Shown here: one piece after another, positions 52,947-63,200 of the stretch
Layout of the letters: each line of letters starts with the position of its first letter
How positions within the stretch are numbered: the stretch's first letter is position 1
Assembly (NCBI GenBank): GCA_003151275.1
Contig: PLXC01000063.1
Coordinates: 62,001 to 126,000 of the forward strand
Direction: 5' to 3'
Length of the DNA: 64,000 bases
Source of the DNA: Candidatus Melainabacteria bacterium
Lineage (GTDB): Bacteria > Cyanobacteriota > Vampirovibrionia > Obscuribacterales > Obscuribacteraceae
The notes under the pieces: model-generated
Databases searched by the model: none
What the model saw: only the letters and a program-made list of their open reading frames with translations
Told to the model about the DNA's origin: nothing
Position numbers and translations under genes: made by a program

Positions 52947-54974
52947 ATGTCTAACTCAAGCTTCGACTCGGGTCGCGATAATTTTGCTCGACAAAATGGA
53001 GAGCAATCACAAGGGATTGATTGGCATCCCGATTTATCACGTGAGCGTCCAGAATGGCGAGCAGCGCACGCCAACCAAAGAAACGCCAATCTAGATGTTA
53101 CCCAAGATGGTCTCTATATTGTTAAAGACGGTGACACGATCTATGACATCGCGCGACGCGCATTAACAGCACAAAATTGTTCAACAGACGCCGCAAGTGT
53201 CAAGCAAGAAATCAGCAAAATCATCCAAAGCAACGCGGATTCTTATCCCAGGCTGATTGATAATCCAGACCTCATTCATGCCGGCGATCAACTTAGACTT
53301 AGTTGCAACACCGACACTGCAGTCAACGTGCCACAATCGAACGCAGATCAGACCTACAGGCAGGATCAGAGCTATAGACAAGATTCGAGGGACCCATCTA
53401 TCGACCTAGGGTATCGCTCAACGGACAATATCCAATCGCCAGACGCAACCACAGGATATGAACCAACTCAACGGGTTCCATATCAGCCAAACTCAAACCA
53501 AACTTATACATATGGTGACGATTATGGAGTTACTGGTAACTCCAATTCTCAACCTCGCCAAGATTATATAGTTGATTCTGGTACATACGGGGATCGTTCT
53601 AACTCATCAAATTATCAACCCAACCAAAATTATGCGGTTGATTCAGGTAGATACTATGGGGACCGTCCTAACTCAAATTATCCACCTGGCAGAGATTACG
53701 TCGTTCCTGGTAGAGATTATGGAGTCGGTTCTCAGGCAAATTATCAACCTGAAAATTACGGCAGTTACGCTGACCAAGAGGCGGCTCGACTGAGCCAAAT
53801 GATGGTCAACAATCCTCACGCAGCAGCTAGCGAATTGCGCGACCAAATCCAGCGCCTCGATCCGCAGGCGGCCGGAGAACTCATTGCCAAAACAAAAAAC
53901 AATGAGTATGTGGGTGGATTAGGTGACTTACAGGTTCAAGTCGAATTTGATGAAAGCGGCCGCGATAGTGGCTATCGAAACGTCACGATGGCTACTCCAG
54001 ACGGCATCGAGCAAATCGCGGAAATCCAGTCCAGACCGCAGTACAGCAGCTATAACAACGACTTAAATCCATTAGGTTTCGTGGCGGGCGTTATAGTCGG
54101 AGACCTCTTGTGGCAAAGACAACGCGGTCTAGACTTCAACGACGATCGGTATCGCGGATGGTGCAACCGTGAGCAAAATCGAGAAAGCTATTGGAACAAT
54201 AACAACGGTCAATTTATGCAAAATTGGCAGAATCCAGAATACCGCCATCAATATCAGAGTCAAAATTGGCAGCAGGTTGCTAACAACCCAAATATTCACA
54301 ACACCTACATAACAAATAACCGTTACGAAACGACTATCAATAACAGAACCGTAAATAATACAATCATCAATGAGACAATCAACAACACAAAAAATATAAA
54401 CAATTCGCGGAGAACGATTCAGGTGACAGAGCCGGTACACCGTTTAACTGAACCTGCACCTATTACGGGCATCCAGCCCGGAAGACAAGACAGACCAGTA
54501 ATTAATCCGGCTCAGACAATTCCAATCGGTCAACATCCGCGTTTCACTGGTGCGCAAACGCAACCAAATCTGAATGGTCAGCAACCGCAACCACATTTCA
54601 CACCGAGTGAAAGAGGAGTTGGCCAAAACAACCAGAGCACTCAACAACAGCAGCAAGAACTAGCGGCGGCTAGAGAGAGAGCTGCTCAATTGCAACATCA
54701 GCAGGACACTGCTCGCGAAAGAGCTACTCAGCTGCAACACCAGCAAGACGTTGCTCGCGAGAGAGCTGCTCAACTGCAACACCAGCAAGACGCTGCTCGC
54801 GAAAGAGCTACTCAGCTGCAACACCAGCAAGACGCCGCTCGCGAAAGGACTGCCCAACTGCAACAGCAGCAACAACAGGCCGCTCAATTGCAACACGCCA
54901 ATGAATTGGCTCGCATAAGAGAGTCCCAACAACATCCAGTGCCTCCGGCCGTTTTGCCAGGTCACAAAGCCTAA
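52947..54974 (+). CDS. LysM-domain protein with 14-residue coiled-coil repeats
   Basis: 675 aa from ATG 52947 (an ATG at 52914 is an alternative). A LysM-like domain (YIVKDGDTIYDIARRAL ... NPDLIHAGDQLRL) suggests peptidoglycan binding, although no signal peptide is seen. A Tyr/Asn/Gln-rich region has loose repeats (DYIVDSGTYGDRS, NYAVDSGRYYGDRP). A small folded part (LRDQIQRLDPQAAGELIAKT) and an Asn-rich stretch follow. Near the C-terminus is a run of five 14-aa units (ARERATQLQHQQD), 42 bp each, predicted coiled coil. It overlaps the S9 peptidase gene's stop by 4 bp, tail to tail. Confidence 0.75.
   Translation: MSNSSFDSGRDNFARQNGEQSQGIDWHPDLSRERPEWRAAHANQRNANLDVTQDGLYIVKDGDTIYDIARRALTAQNCSTDAASVKQEISKIIQSNADSYPRLIDNPDLIHAGDQLRLSCNTDTAVNVPQSNADQTYRQDQSYRQDSRDPSIDLGYRSTDNIQSPDATTGYEPTQRVPYQPNSNQTYTYGDDYGVTGNSNSQPRQDYIVDSGTYGDRSNSSNYQPNQNYAVDSGRYYGDRPNSNYPPGRDYVVPGRDYGVGSQANYQPENYGSYADQEAARLSQMMVNNPHAAASELRDQIQRLDPQAAGELIAKTKNNEYVGGLGDLQVQVEFDESGRDSGYRNVTMATPDGIEQIAEIQSRPQYSSYNNDLNPLGFVAGVIVGDLLWQRQRGLDFNDDRYRGWCNREQNRESYWNNNNGQFMQNWQNPEYRHQYQSQNWQQVANNPNIHNTYITNNRYETTINNRTVNNTIINETINNTKNINNSRRTIQVTEPVHRLTEPAPITGIQPGRQDRPVINPAQTIPIGQHPRFTGAQTQPNLNGQQPQPHFTPSERGVGQNNQSTQQQQQELAAARERAAQLQHQQDTARERATQLQHQQDVARERAAQLQHQQDAARERATQLQHQQDAARERTAQLQQQQQQAAQLQHANELARIRESQQHPVPPAVLPGHKA
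54666..54870 (+). repeat. 42-bp coding tandem repeat, about five units
   Basis: Within the LysM protein gene, units encoding ARERAAQLQHQQD and ARERATQLQHQQD alternate. The second and fourth units are nearly identical in DNA, a sign of recent unit duplication. Confidence 0.85.
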
Positions 54975-57463
54975 GGTTTCGTTGGCGGGTTAACGTTCTT
55001 GACGTTTTTGTCGAGCCATTGCGTCATTTCCCACAGTGTATGCAGCACCGATTCACGGGCACGATAACCGTGCGTCTCGGCGGGCAAAACAACCCAACGT
55101 ACGTGACCGCCGAGACCTTTCATAGCCTCAAATAGCCGTTCACTTTGAATGGGATATGTACCCGGATTGTTATCAACTTCTCCGTGGATGAGAAGTAAAG
55201 GTTCGTCAATCTTGTCGGCGTAAGTGAAGGGCGACATATCTACATAAATCGGCTTGGCTTGCCAGAAATTACGTTCCTCAGACTGGAACCCAAACGGTGT
55301 TAGTGTGCGGTTATAGGCGCCACTACGGGCGATGCCGGCACGGAACAAATTAGAATGCGCCAAAAGATTTGCAGTTGTAAACGCACCATAAGAATGCCCG
55401 CCTATGGCCAGACGATTACGATCAGCCACGCCTAAGCGCACCACTTCATTTACGGCTGCTTCTGCCCCGGCAACGAGTTGTGGCACATATGTATCGTTGG
55501 GCTCAATAGTTCCCTCGCCCACGATCGGAAAGGTAGGATCATCCAATACTGCAAAACCCATTAGCAGAGCGAATAAAGGTCCGTGATAATTGGCGGATAC
55601 AAACCGGTATGGTGAGTCTTGTACCTGTCCGGCCGCGTCCTTAGATTTGTACTCAGTCGGATAGGCCCACATGAGCATCGGCACTGGTTTTGACTGCCCT
55701 TCCTTGAAGTCCGGCGGCAGATACAACATGCCCGATAGCTTTACTCCGTCTGCGCGCTGATATTGCAGCAGCTTTTTCGTGACCTTCGCAAGCGAGGAAT
55801 TTGGATTTGGAAAATCAGTCAGGCGCTGAAGCGACTTGTCGGTTAGTTTCCTGACATAGTACTGCGGCTGCTCTGTAACTGATTCTCGGCGCGTCAGAAG
55901 GCTAGAGCCGTTAGTATCCAACACATTCACAGCTAACTCGTAGTTGGGCGGATCACATCGCCACAGTCGCTTTGTCATAGGCGCAGTCTTCAGATTAAGT
56001 TCATCGACAAAAGGGCGATCTCCTTCAGGACCCGCACCTTCACCCAGAAGTAGCAAACTTCCGTTTTCCGTCTGATGCATCACAGTAGTGCCACGCAGAG
56101 TTAAATCACGAGCCGGGCGACCAGGATCGCTGTAATGATCCTCGTACGAACGATCCCAGAGAAGGCGAGGCTTAATTGAAAGATTATCGGGTGCCACCAC
56201 AAACGTCCGCGTCTTCCGGTTCTTAAACCATGATTCGCTTACAAGCGCAAGTTGTCCGGTACCCCAACTTACACCGCTGGATCGTAGTGACAATTGAATG
56301 AGACGATTTGGTGACCCCGCAAATGGTGCCGCCCACGTAAACAACTCATCTCTCACGTCCGCTTCTTTTTTTGGATCACCTCCATCGCGCGCCTCTCCCC
56401 AACAGACTGTGGCATCAGCATCAGCGCGCCATTCAAAATCGCGCGGACCAGTCGGTACAGCAGAAAAATCAATAGGCACTTCTTCAGCGAGTGGATTATC
56501 TGCAAGCTGCTTCTCAACTTTTCCATCTAACGAACGAACCTCAACGCGATAAGGAAACCGCTCGATGCCAACCTTGTAGGAATAAGGACGATGCGTGATT
56601 GCCGTGAGAAGATGTCGACCATCGGGGGAGGGGCTTGCCTCAATGTAGAGTGCCGGCTGAGCAATTAATTCAACGCGCCCATCAAGGTGCACCTGTGCGA
56701 GTTGTGATTGCATGAAATACTCAAAAACTTTTTCATCGTCAGGATTCTTCAGAAGATCCGGCTCAGTGCGCGCGGGGCGCTTCTGCCCATCGTTCTCTTG
56801 AACGAGTGGTCCGCGCGGCACCAAAGATCTCACCGGCTCTGCACCACGATCTCGCGGCACAAGTCTTGCGATTATCGTCCCATCCGAAACCCACTTGTAG
56901 GGCGCTTCTTGATAGAAACAATCATTGAGTCGTGCATCGATCAACTTCGCGGCCTTGCGTGTCGCCACATCAAGAATCCAAAGTGTGATATCCAAACCGC
57001 TAGTAACAGTGAAACCGATTTTGGTGCCATCGGGTGACCAGGTGACATCGGAAAGGCGGGCACCGTCGGGAATTCCTGTAACTTGCTTCGGTTTGGCTGT
57101 GGTATCAGTCAGGTTCGACAAATATAACCGCGCATATGCGTACGAGCGACTGGGTCCGTTCGTTTTAGGATTGATTCGCAAACCCGCAAGTTTCAATTCT
57201 GGCTGAGACACTTCCGCGATGGGCGGCAAACTCGGTTGCTCCAACAGCAACATCATCTTGCGATCCGGCGACAATTTTGCCGTTGGGGTCGGAGGAACAT
57301 CAACGAGGTCGGCAATAGGCTTGGGCGGAACCTGATAGGTGAGCTCGTCTGCTAGGGTTCGATCAATCGAAAACAGGAAGACTGCGCAAACCATGAGACA
57401 CAAAGAGTGCCGCCACATGGTGCCAGGCACCGCAGATAGGAGACATTTCATTTTAGAACGCAT
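54971..57463 (-). CDS. S9-family peptidase (prolyl-oligopeptidase/glutamyl endopeptidase type)
   Basis: About 830 aa from ATG 57463; TTG 57505 and ATG 57451 are alternatives, none with a clear binding site. The N-terminus has a signal sequence (SLCLMVCAVFLFSIDRTLA). A beta-propeller-like region carries WSPDGTKIGFTV and SPDGRHLL. The C-terminal alpha/beta-hydrolase domain has the nucleophile GGHSYGAF, acid in IHGEVDNNPG and His in PAETHGY. The layout matches secreted S9 peptidases annotated as glutamyl endopeptidase/acylaminoacyl peptidase. It probably acts in the periplasm. Confidence 0.9.
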   Translation of the reverse strand: MRSKMKCLLSAVPGTMWRHSLCLMVCAVFLFSIDRTLADELTYQVPPKPIADLVDVPPTPTAKLSPDRKMMLLLEQPSLPPIAEVSQPELKLAGLRINPKTNGPSRSYAYARLYLSNLTDTTAKPKQVTGIPDGARLSDVTWSPDGTKIGFTVTSGLDITLWILDVATRKAAKLIDARLNDCFYQEAPYKWVSDGTIIARLVPRDRGAEPVRSLVPRGPLVQENDGQKRPARTEPDLLKNPDDEKVFEYFMQSQLAQVHLDGRVELIAQPALYIEASPSPDGRHLLTAITHRPYSYKVGIERFPYRVEVRSLDGKVEKQLADNPLAEEVPIDFSAVPTGPRDFEWRADADATVCWGEARDGGDPKKEADVRDELFTWAAPFAGSPNRLIQLSLRSSGVSWGTGQLALVSESWFKNRKTRTFVVAPDNLSIKPRLLWDRSYEDHYSDPGRPARDLTLRGTTVMHQTENGSLLLLGEGAGPEGDRPFVDELNLKTAPMTKRLWRCDPPNYELAVNVLDTNGSSLLTRRESVTEQPQYYVRKLTDKSLQRLTDFPNPNSSLAKVTKKLLQYQRADGVKLSGMLYLPPDFKEGQSKPVPMLMWAYPTEYKSKDAAGQVQDSPYRFVSANYHGPLFALLMGFAVLDDPTFPIVGEGTIEPNDTYVPQLVAGAEAAVNEVVRLGVADRNRLAIGGHSYGAFTTANLLAHSNLFRAGIARSGAYNRTLTPFGFQSEERNFWQAKPIYVDMSPFTYADKIDEPLLLIHGEVDNNPGTYPIQSERLFEAMKGLGGHVRWVVLPAETHGYRARESVLHTLWEMTQWLDKNVKNVNPPTKP

Positions 57464-57616
57464 ATGTATTTGACCCCAAGATTCCACAGGTACATTTCCC
57501 AGCAAGAAGGGAGCTTATTGTATTACCTTAGACGCTTCGAGTAAAAAGTAGAAATTGAAGAACGAGGTGTTAGCTATGCCAACAATTTTTACTTTTTGTC
57601 CGGTATGTTGGCCGGC

Positions 57617-57646
57617 TTGTCGTGGTTATACAAGTTCTAGTATAAT
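57617..57646 (+). promoter_or_regulatory. HigBA promoter with palindromic operator over the -10 box
   Basis: TTGTCG (57617-57622), 18 bases, TATAAT (57641-57646). A perfect inverted repeat, TTATAC (57626-57631), 8 bases, GTATAA (57640-57645), covers the -10 box, as expected for an antitoxin operator. The toxin ATG at 57650 is only 3 bases past the -10 box, so the mRNA would be leaderless. Confidence 0.65.
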
Positions 57647-57649
57647 AGA

Positions 57650-57991
57650 ATGATAAAGGAGCTCGTTTTCTTAAGAGGCAGCCTCCGCCGACTGAAGGCA
57701 TTTCCAAGCGAGGCACGCCGGGAATCTGGACACCAGCTGTGGTTGGTGCAAGAAGGACAAGACCCTGATGACTGGCGACCCATGCAGACTATTGGGGCTG
57801 GGACAAGAGAAATTCGTATTCATGATCCGCATGAGCACCAAGTGATCTACGTTGCACAATTCCCAGAAGCTGTTTTTGTCCTCCATGCCTTTGAGAAGAA
57901 GACGCGACGAACACGCCAGCATGACATTGATATAGCGAGGGCAGCATATGCCGAAGTCGAAGCAAAAAGACAAGAACATACCAAACAATGA
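57650..57991 (+). CDS. higB: HigB-like toxin (Gp49/RelE-type)
   Basis: 113 aa. A RelE/HigB-fold toxin of the phage-derived Gp49-like type: VFLRGSLRRLKAFPSEARRESGHQLWLVQEG at the start, GAGTREIRIHDPHEHQVIYVAQFPEAVFVLHAFEKKTRRT in the core. Family members are ribosome-dependent mRNA endonucleases. It precedes and overlaps the antitoxin gene by 44 bp, the toxin-first order of HigBA modules. No later start is available, so ATG 57650 right after the -10 box must be used or the transcript starts further upstream. Confidence 0.88.
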   Translation: MIKELVFLRGSLRRLKAFPSEARRESGHQLWLVQEGQDPDDWRPMQTIGAGTREIRIHDPHEHQVIYVAQFPEAVFVLHAFEKKTRRTRQHDIDIARAAYAEVEAKRQEHTKQ

Positions 57992-58289
57992 GCATGACAT
58001 TGAACTAGTTCAAAGTTGCGGGAACGTCTATAAAGACTTGGGTTTCTCTGATGACGAGTCCGCTAATTTGATTGTGCGTTCGGAACTTATACTCATGGTC
58101 AAAGATATCATTCGTGAGCGGAAATGGACACAGCAAGAATCGGCAGTTCAGCTTGGCGTGCACCAACCGCGTATATCGGATTTGTTTCAAGGGAGAATTA
58201 ACAACTTCTCCGTGGACACACTTATGAGCTGGCTTCACAAGTTAGGAAAAGAGGTTACGATATCGGTCAAAGACAGAGATGTGGCGTAA
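57948..58289 (+). CDS. higA: HigA-like XRE antitoxin
   Basis: 113 aa, GAGG 7 bases before ATG 57948. The XRE/HTH_37 domain reads LILMVKDIIRERKWTQQESAVQLGVHQPRISDLFQGRINNFSVDTLMSWLHKLG. It is typical of HigA2-type antitoxins that pair with Gp49-like toxins. It neutralises HigB and probably represses the operon through the palindrome at 57626-57645. Confidence 0.9.
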   Translation: MPKSKQKDKNIPNNEHDIELVQSCGNVYKDLGFSDDESANLIVRSELILMVKDIIRERKWTQQESAVQLGVHQPRISDLFQGRINNFSVDTLMSWLHKLGKEVTISVKDRDVA

Positions 58290-58499
58290 TTTTCGATAAC
58301 GGACAACAGAACAACGTTGCGTTTGATCATAGTACTAACTTTTGGCATTCAATAAACGAAGCACCATATGTGGTGCGTAGAGTCCCCTAAGCGCTAACCT
58401 GATCGGCCAAAGGATGGAAGTTAACCAGCAATCCCCGGGAAAGCTCTGGTACATTGGTAGGAGACTTTTGGGACAGAATCGAAAACCGGAGAATCCGAA

Positions 58500-59132
58500 A
58501 TGAGAAGCACATTACTACTCGTAACACTTGTGTCTACAGCGATAGGGCAAATTTTTACTCCGGCGGTGGCGCAAAATTCCCAAGGCGGCAGTTATAAGCT
58601 TCAAAAGGGGCAACTTGGCGATGGCTCGAAGATAATCCCTTCTCGCGCACAAGTTGAAATATTAGATGAAACACCGATCGTCAAGGATCGACGACGCGTA
58701 GACAATGCACCAACCTACGAAATTGCTATTCCGCCTCTTCCCGTCTCGTCGGGAGCACAAGGTGCAGGTCCACCTGACACCAGTAGACCGGGCGTCATAC
58801 GCCTTACGCCTACCAAAGATGGACGCATCCTGGCGGCGCCTGGAATGCAATCGAATATTCCGGCTCAGGGAATGGCACCGCGCCGAGACTTGCCATCAGG
58901 CACCAGCACTGGTGTTCATGCCCACATGACGACTCCACAAAATTCGTCTGGCGAGGCGGCTGCACGAAAACCTGGATCAATGCTCGGCAGTCCACCATCC
59001 CAAGCGCATCATGCTAGTCCGCCTGTGGCAGCAACTTATGCGCCTGTGTCGTCCGCGCAAGGGTCCTCTGTCACGACAACATCCACGCACGTTAAAGCAA
59101 CACTGAAAGAGCGCGGACAACTTCTCAAATAA
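58500..59132 (+). CDS. Secreted protein of unknown function
   Basis: 210 aa, GGAG 8 bases before ATG 58500. A signal peptide ends near PAVAQN (about residue 25). The mature part is Pro/Ser/Gly/Thr-rich and looks disordered except for a short ordered part (GQLGDGSKIIPSRAQVEILDE). No family recognised. It resembles in style the other short secreted proteins of the window (12773, 21288). Confidence 0.6.
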   Translation: MRSTLLLVTLVSTAIGQIFTPAVAQNSQGGSYKLQKGQLGDGSKIIPSRAQVEILDETPIVKDRRRVDNAPTYEIAIPPLPVSSGAQGAGPPDTSRPGVIRLTPTKDGRILAAPGMQSNIPAQGMAPRRDLPSGTSTGVHAHMTTPQNSSGEAAARKPGSMLGSPPSQAHHASPPVAATYAPVSSAQGSSVTTTSTHVKATLKERGQLLK

Positions 59133-59208
59133 TGCCAACCGATGAATATTGACATGTTCATGAACATTGTTGCTGACTCCGAACTTGCTGAGCATCAAAA
59201 CTATAGGC

Positions 59209-60156
59209 ATGAACAGAATGCACGAGATCAGTCCAAAGCTCGCTCCATGGTTGATTGAATTTCACAGTCAACTTGCAGCAAAGAAGTCCACAGGATTTAA
59301 GCCGACAATAATTAGCGCCCGCGAAGCGCTGGATAATATAGTTCGTACCATGATCAAAGAAACCGCTGCCATCGCCTGGGTTAATGACGAGCTAATTGAC
59401 GGACGAGACTATGCTGTTCCGGTGCGTATTTATCACCCCGCTCCAGCCGAGGCGCGCCCGGTTATTGTCTTCTATCACGGTGGCGGGGGCATGGCAGGAA
59501 GCGTCTCAATCTACGACCCAATCTGCCGCAAACTCTCAGCCACTACCGGTCATATAGTGGTATCAGTAGAATATCGCTTAGCTCCAGAGAACCCCTATCC
59601 AGCTGGAGTTATTGATGCTTACGCCGCTGCTCGAGGGGTGTGTAAGTCCCTGGATAACAGAAGGCTACCATACACACAAGTGCTTTCGCTGATCGGCGAC
59701 TCCGCCGGTGGTGCCCTAGCGAGTACTGTAAGCGCAAGAGCGCAGTTCGATCCTTCGCTCAACATCGCCAATCAGATTCTCATCTACCCGTCCCTCGACT
59801 ACACGCTGAGGCATGCATCGGTTGTCGAAAACGGCAACGATTACTTTCTGACCAGAGATCGTCTGATCTGGTATTTCGATAATTACTTTCAACACGGCGA
59901 AGACCGCTATTTGGCTTCACCGCTTTTCCAGCAATTTTTCGCCAAGTTACCCCGCACCCTGATCATCTCTGCTGGTTTCGATCCACTCCGCGACGAGGCG
60001 CTAGAATACGTAGAGCGTTTAAAAAAAGAAGGCATTCAGCATCAGCATGTTCACCTTGATGATATGGTGCACGCCTTTCTCTTTATGGAATCCATGGTTC
60101 AAGAGGAGTGCGATTCTGTTTACCGGACAATCGCAAATTTTCTCAATAGTCCATAA
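59209..60156 (+). CDS. HSL-type alpha/beta hydrolase (esterase)
   Basis: About 315 aa from ATG 59209; ATG 59218 and TTG 59167 are alternatives. It belongs to the hormone-sensitive-lipase group (alpha/beta-hydrolase_3): oxyanion motif FYHGGGGMAGS, nucleophile GDSAGGALAS, acid in SAGFDPLRDEA and His in DDMVHAFLFM. VEYRLAPENPYPAG is diagnostic. No signal peptide, so it is likely a cytosolic carboxylesterase. Convergent with the macroglobulin gene. Confidence 0.9.
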   Translation: MNRMHEISPKLAPWLIEFHSQLAAKKSTGFKPTIISAREALDNIVRTMIKETAAIAWVNDELIDGRDYAVPVRIYHPAPAEARPVIVFYHGGGGMAGSVSIYDPICRKLSATTGHIVVSVEYRLAPENPYPAGVIDAYAAARGVCKSLDNRRLPYTQVLSLIGDSAGGALASTVSARAQFDPSLNIANQILIYPSLDYTLRHASVVENGNDYFLTRDRLIWYFDNYFQHGEDRYLASPLFQQFFAKLPRTLIISAGFDPLRDEALEYVERLKKEGIQHQHVHLDDMVHAFLFMESMVQEECDSVYRTIANFLNSP

Positions 60157-60234
60157 AGGCTTGACTCAAACGACATCCGTGAAGAATTCAGATGCATGTC
60201 ATGGTCTATGTGGATGCAGTACGATTTACCAACG

Positions 60235-63200
60235 CTATTTCGCCGCAATTTCTACATGCAAGCCGTCCACCCATTGTTTTTGTTCGTCCGTGTAATAGAG
60301 GTAAGCGCGACTGGCGGGGCCTGTGTATGTGCCAGGAACTGCAGCAATCAGACTAAGCGGAACCTGCACCTTCGCGTCGCCTGGTAGGGTGCGCCAGTAG
60401 AGGACGACTTCGCGACCGAGCACTTCGTAAGCGTCAATCGTTCCCTTTTTAACCAGTTCTTTTAATTGGTCATGGCGAGGTTCCAAGCCACCAGGCAGCC
60501 CAATGATTGCCACCGGATTCGGTATCACATCTTTGGTCTTATTGATCACGGTAACGTTCGCCTCTGTCGACGCTCCTTCCATGACTTTGTCTTGCGCCAT
60601 CTTCGCGGTTAAGTCGAGCTTGCAGTCACTGGCACTAGCAGGAGTGATGGCGTTGTACTTGACCGCCAGTGAATAGGGCATGGGCCCGCCTCCGTCCATT
60701 TTTAGTTCAAGTTTGTGGTTGCCGGCGGTGAGTAGTTCGCTTGCATCCGGAAGTTTGATTGCACCTTGAGTAGATTTGTCGAAGGCAACCCAGTCTCCCA
60801 CAGACTGTCCGTCCACGTACAACTGCACCTTGCCCGGTGCCTTCGGACGTGCTCGCTGTTTGTCGTATGTGACAATAGAGCGCAGGGCGAGCACGGTAGC
60901 TTGAGTGGATCCATAGCGTCCGTCCTTGCATGAGTCAGCCAGGAACTTGATGCTTTTCTCGACGCTGCCCGCATAGGCAGGATCGCGCAGCCAAGCTAGA
61001 GTAGCGAAGGCAGTGCCCTCAACTTCTAGCGAATCGCCACCGCTGCCCACGATGGAACTCGTGACTCCGTCTACACTACCATCTGCTTTCTGCTTCGTTA
61101 CCAGCCTATCCATCAGCTTCTTCGCGTCAGCCTTGTTGCCGGCAAGTTGCAAAGCGTTGGCTGCCAAAGCGACCACGTAATAGTTCTGACTGACTCCGGC
61201 AGCGGTCTTGAGCGAATCCAATTCGGGCTTGAGATCGGCTGCGGATTGTCCGGATTCCAGAAGCGCCCACAGGATGTAAGCATTTGAGCAGTCTTTGTCC
61301 TCAATCCAGCTGTGCAGCGCCCGGCGCTTGCGAGTGAAGCCACCCTGGCCATCTTTCTGTTTGAGCAGCCAGGAGCGAGTGGTGGTGAGCATATTTTGAT
61401 CGACATCGCGCACTTGAGCCATGTCGGTAAAATGAAGCAGACCAAAAGCTGTTAACGCCTCGTGCCCTGGATCCTGTCCGAACCATTCGTAACCCCTATC
61501 CGGACACCAGAATCCGACCAACTTCTTGTAACCGACGTCTAGCTTCTCACGCGCTGTCTCAACCAACTTCGGGTCAACTCCTGCGTGCGAAAGAAAGTAC
61601 TGTTGAGCCATTGTCAGCGGATAGCTGGTTGAAGAGGTCTGCTCGAAGCATCCGTTTGGATCCTGAATCATGCGCTGGAGCGCTTCTGTCAGATTCGCCA
61701 ATGGCGTCGGATATACAGCAGTATTCGAGATCATGCTCTGTGGCACCACACCCTCAGGAATGGTGATGGTCTGCACAACCGGCTTTCCTGGTTCGATGAT
61801 GCCACCGAAAGCTGACTCAATCGGAAAACCCTTCGGCTTAACAGAGAGTGTTCGACTGACTTTATCTTCGTAAAGTCCAGCCTTGGCATTGAGAACGAAG
61901 TCTTTTTGCCCGTTGCCGAAGCCCACGTCAATTGGTTGAATCCAGCGTACTCGGTCATTTGCATTTATGACTGCGCTGCCTTGGAGCAACTTTTGCACTT
62001 TGAAGTCACCATTCAGATCGATCTTCAGAAATGGATCGGCAAGACTGCCGATGGTGGCATTAATGAGGGCAATAGGGAGGAGAATGCGATCGCCCGCCGT
62101 TACCTCCAGTGGTAATTTCGCCTCGGCGTAGAACGGCTGGACAGCCTCGACTCCAACATTCCCTGTTCCAACTGCGCCGTTGCTCGCAAAGGCATCGGCA
62201 AAGACGCGGAAAGTGGTGACACTGTCGTTCAGTCCGAAACTTACTGTTGCTTCGCCGGTCGTTGGATCAGTTTTGACCCCGGTATTCCAATACAACGTTT
62301 CAGCGAAATCTACTCGGTCTGTAGCCTTTCGGTCTTTTCGCACCTGGTGCGCAAATTCGCGAACCATCACCAAGTTGTTGAGAGAAGATTGGAGTCTAGA
62401 AATAGGGGCGAACATGGCGCGATTCATCGACGACAATTGTGCCACCTTAGCAATTCGTCCACGCACGTCGTCTTCGCCATCCGCTATCGGTGATCCTTCC
62501 GGCATTTTCAGACTATCCTTTTGATGTCGTTCTGCTCGACCAGCTGTGTGATGACGCTCGTCAAGAACCATTGGTTCAACTTGGAACATGTTGGCATCAC
62601 GAGGGCCTTGTACACGACCGTTTGCCTCTGGTCGCGATAGGTCTTGCTGCACTCCTTTCTTGAAATTGCCTCGCACCATATGTGGAGCGCCGAACGCTGC
62701 TACGAACTCTGGTTCCTCTCCGATCATCTGAGGAGCAGCCGCATCAAACGCTAACGCGAGAGCAGGTGGCGGTGGCACCATTTGCATGCCGCCTTTAAGC
62801 ACGTCTATGCGACCCATGTCGGCCATCCCCATTGCAGCACCTGCCCATGCTCCGCGGCCGACACCCATTCCCCATCCGTTCCTTGCAACTGACTGCGGAT
62901 AGTGGCGCGTTTGAATTTTCAGTGCCACCACCCGTTGCGCATCCTCGCCGTTAGTTTCAATAAACTTGGCTAGCTGCATCAATGAGAATCGGCGCCAACC
63001 TTGCGTGCCAAGCAGCAAGTCGGTAGCCAACGGAGCTTTAGGATTCTTCGGATCGAGATACACGTGAGCGTCCGCCAGATCCTTCACCTCTGGCTCCAGA
63101 AACACCATCACCGGAAGGTGTGGTGCCTGTTCACGCTTCTCCACCATTTCGAGCACGCTGTCGTCAGTAACCGTCAGTCCCACCACGGTCGAAACCGGCT

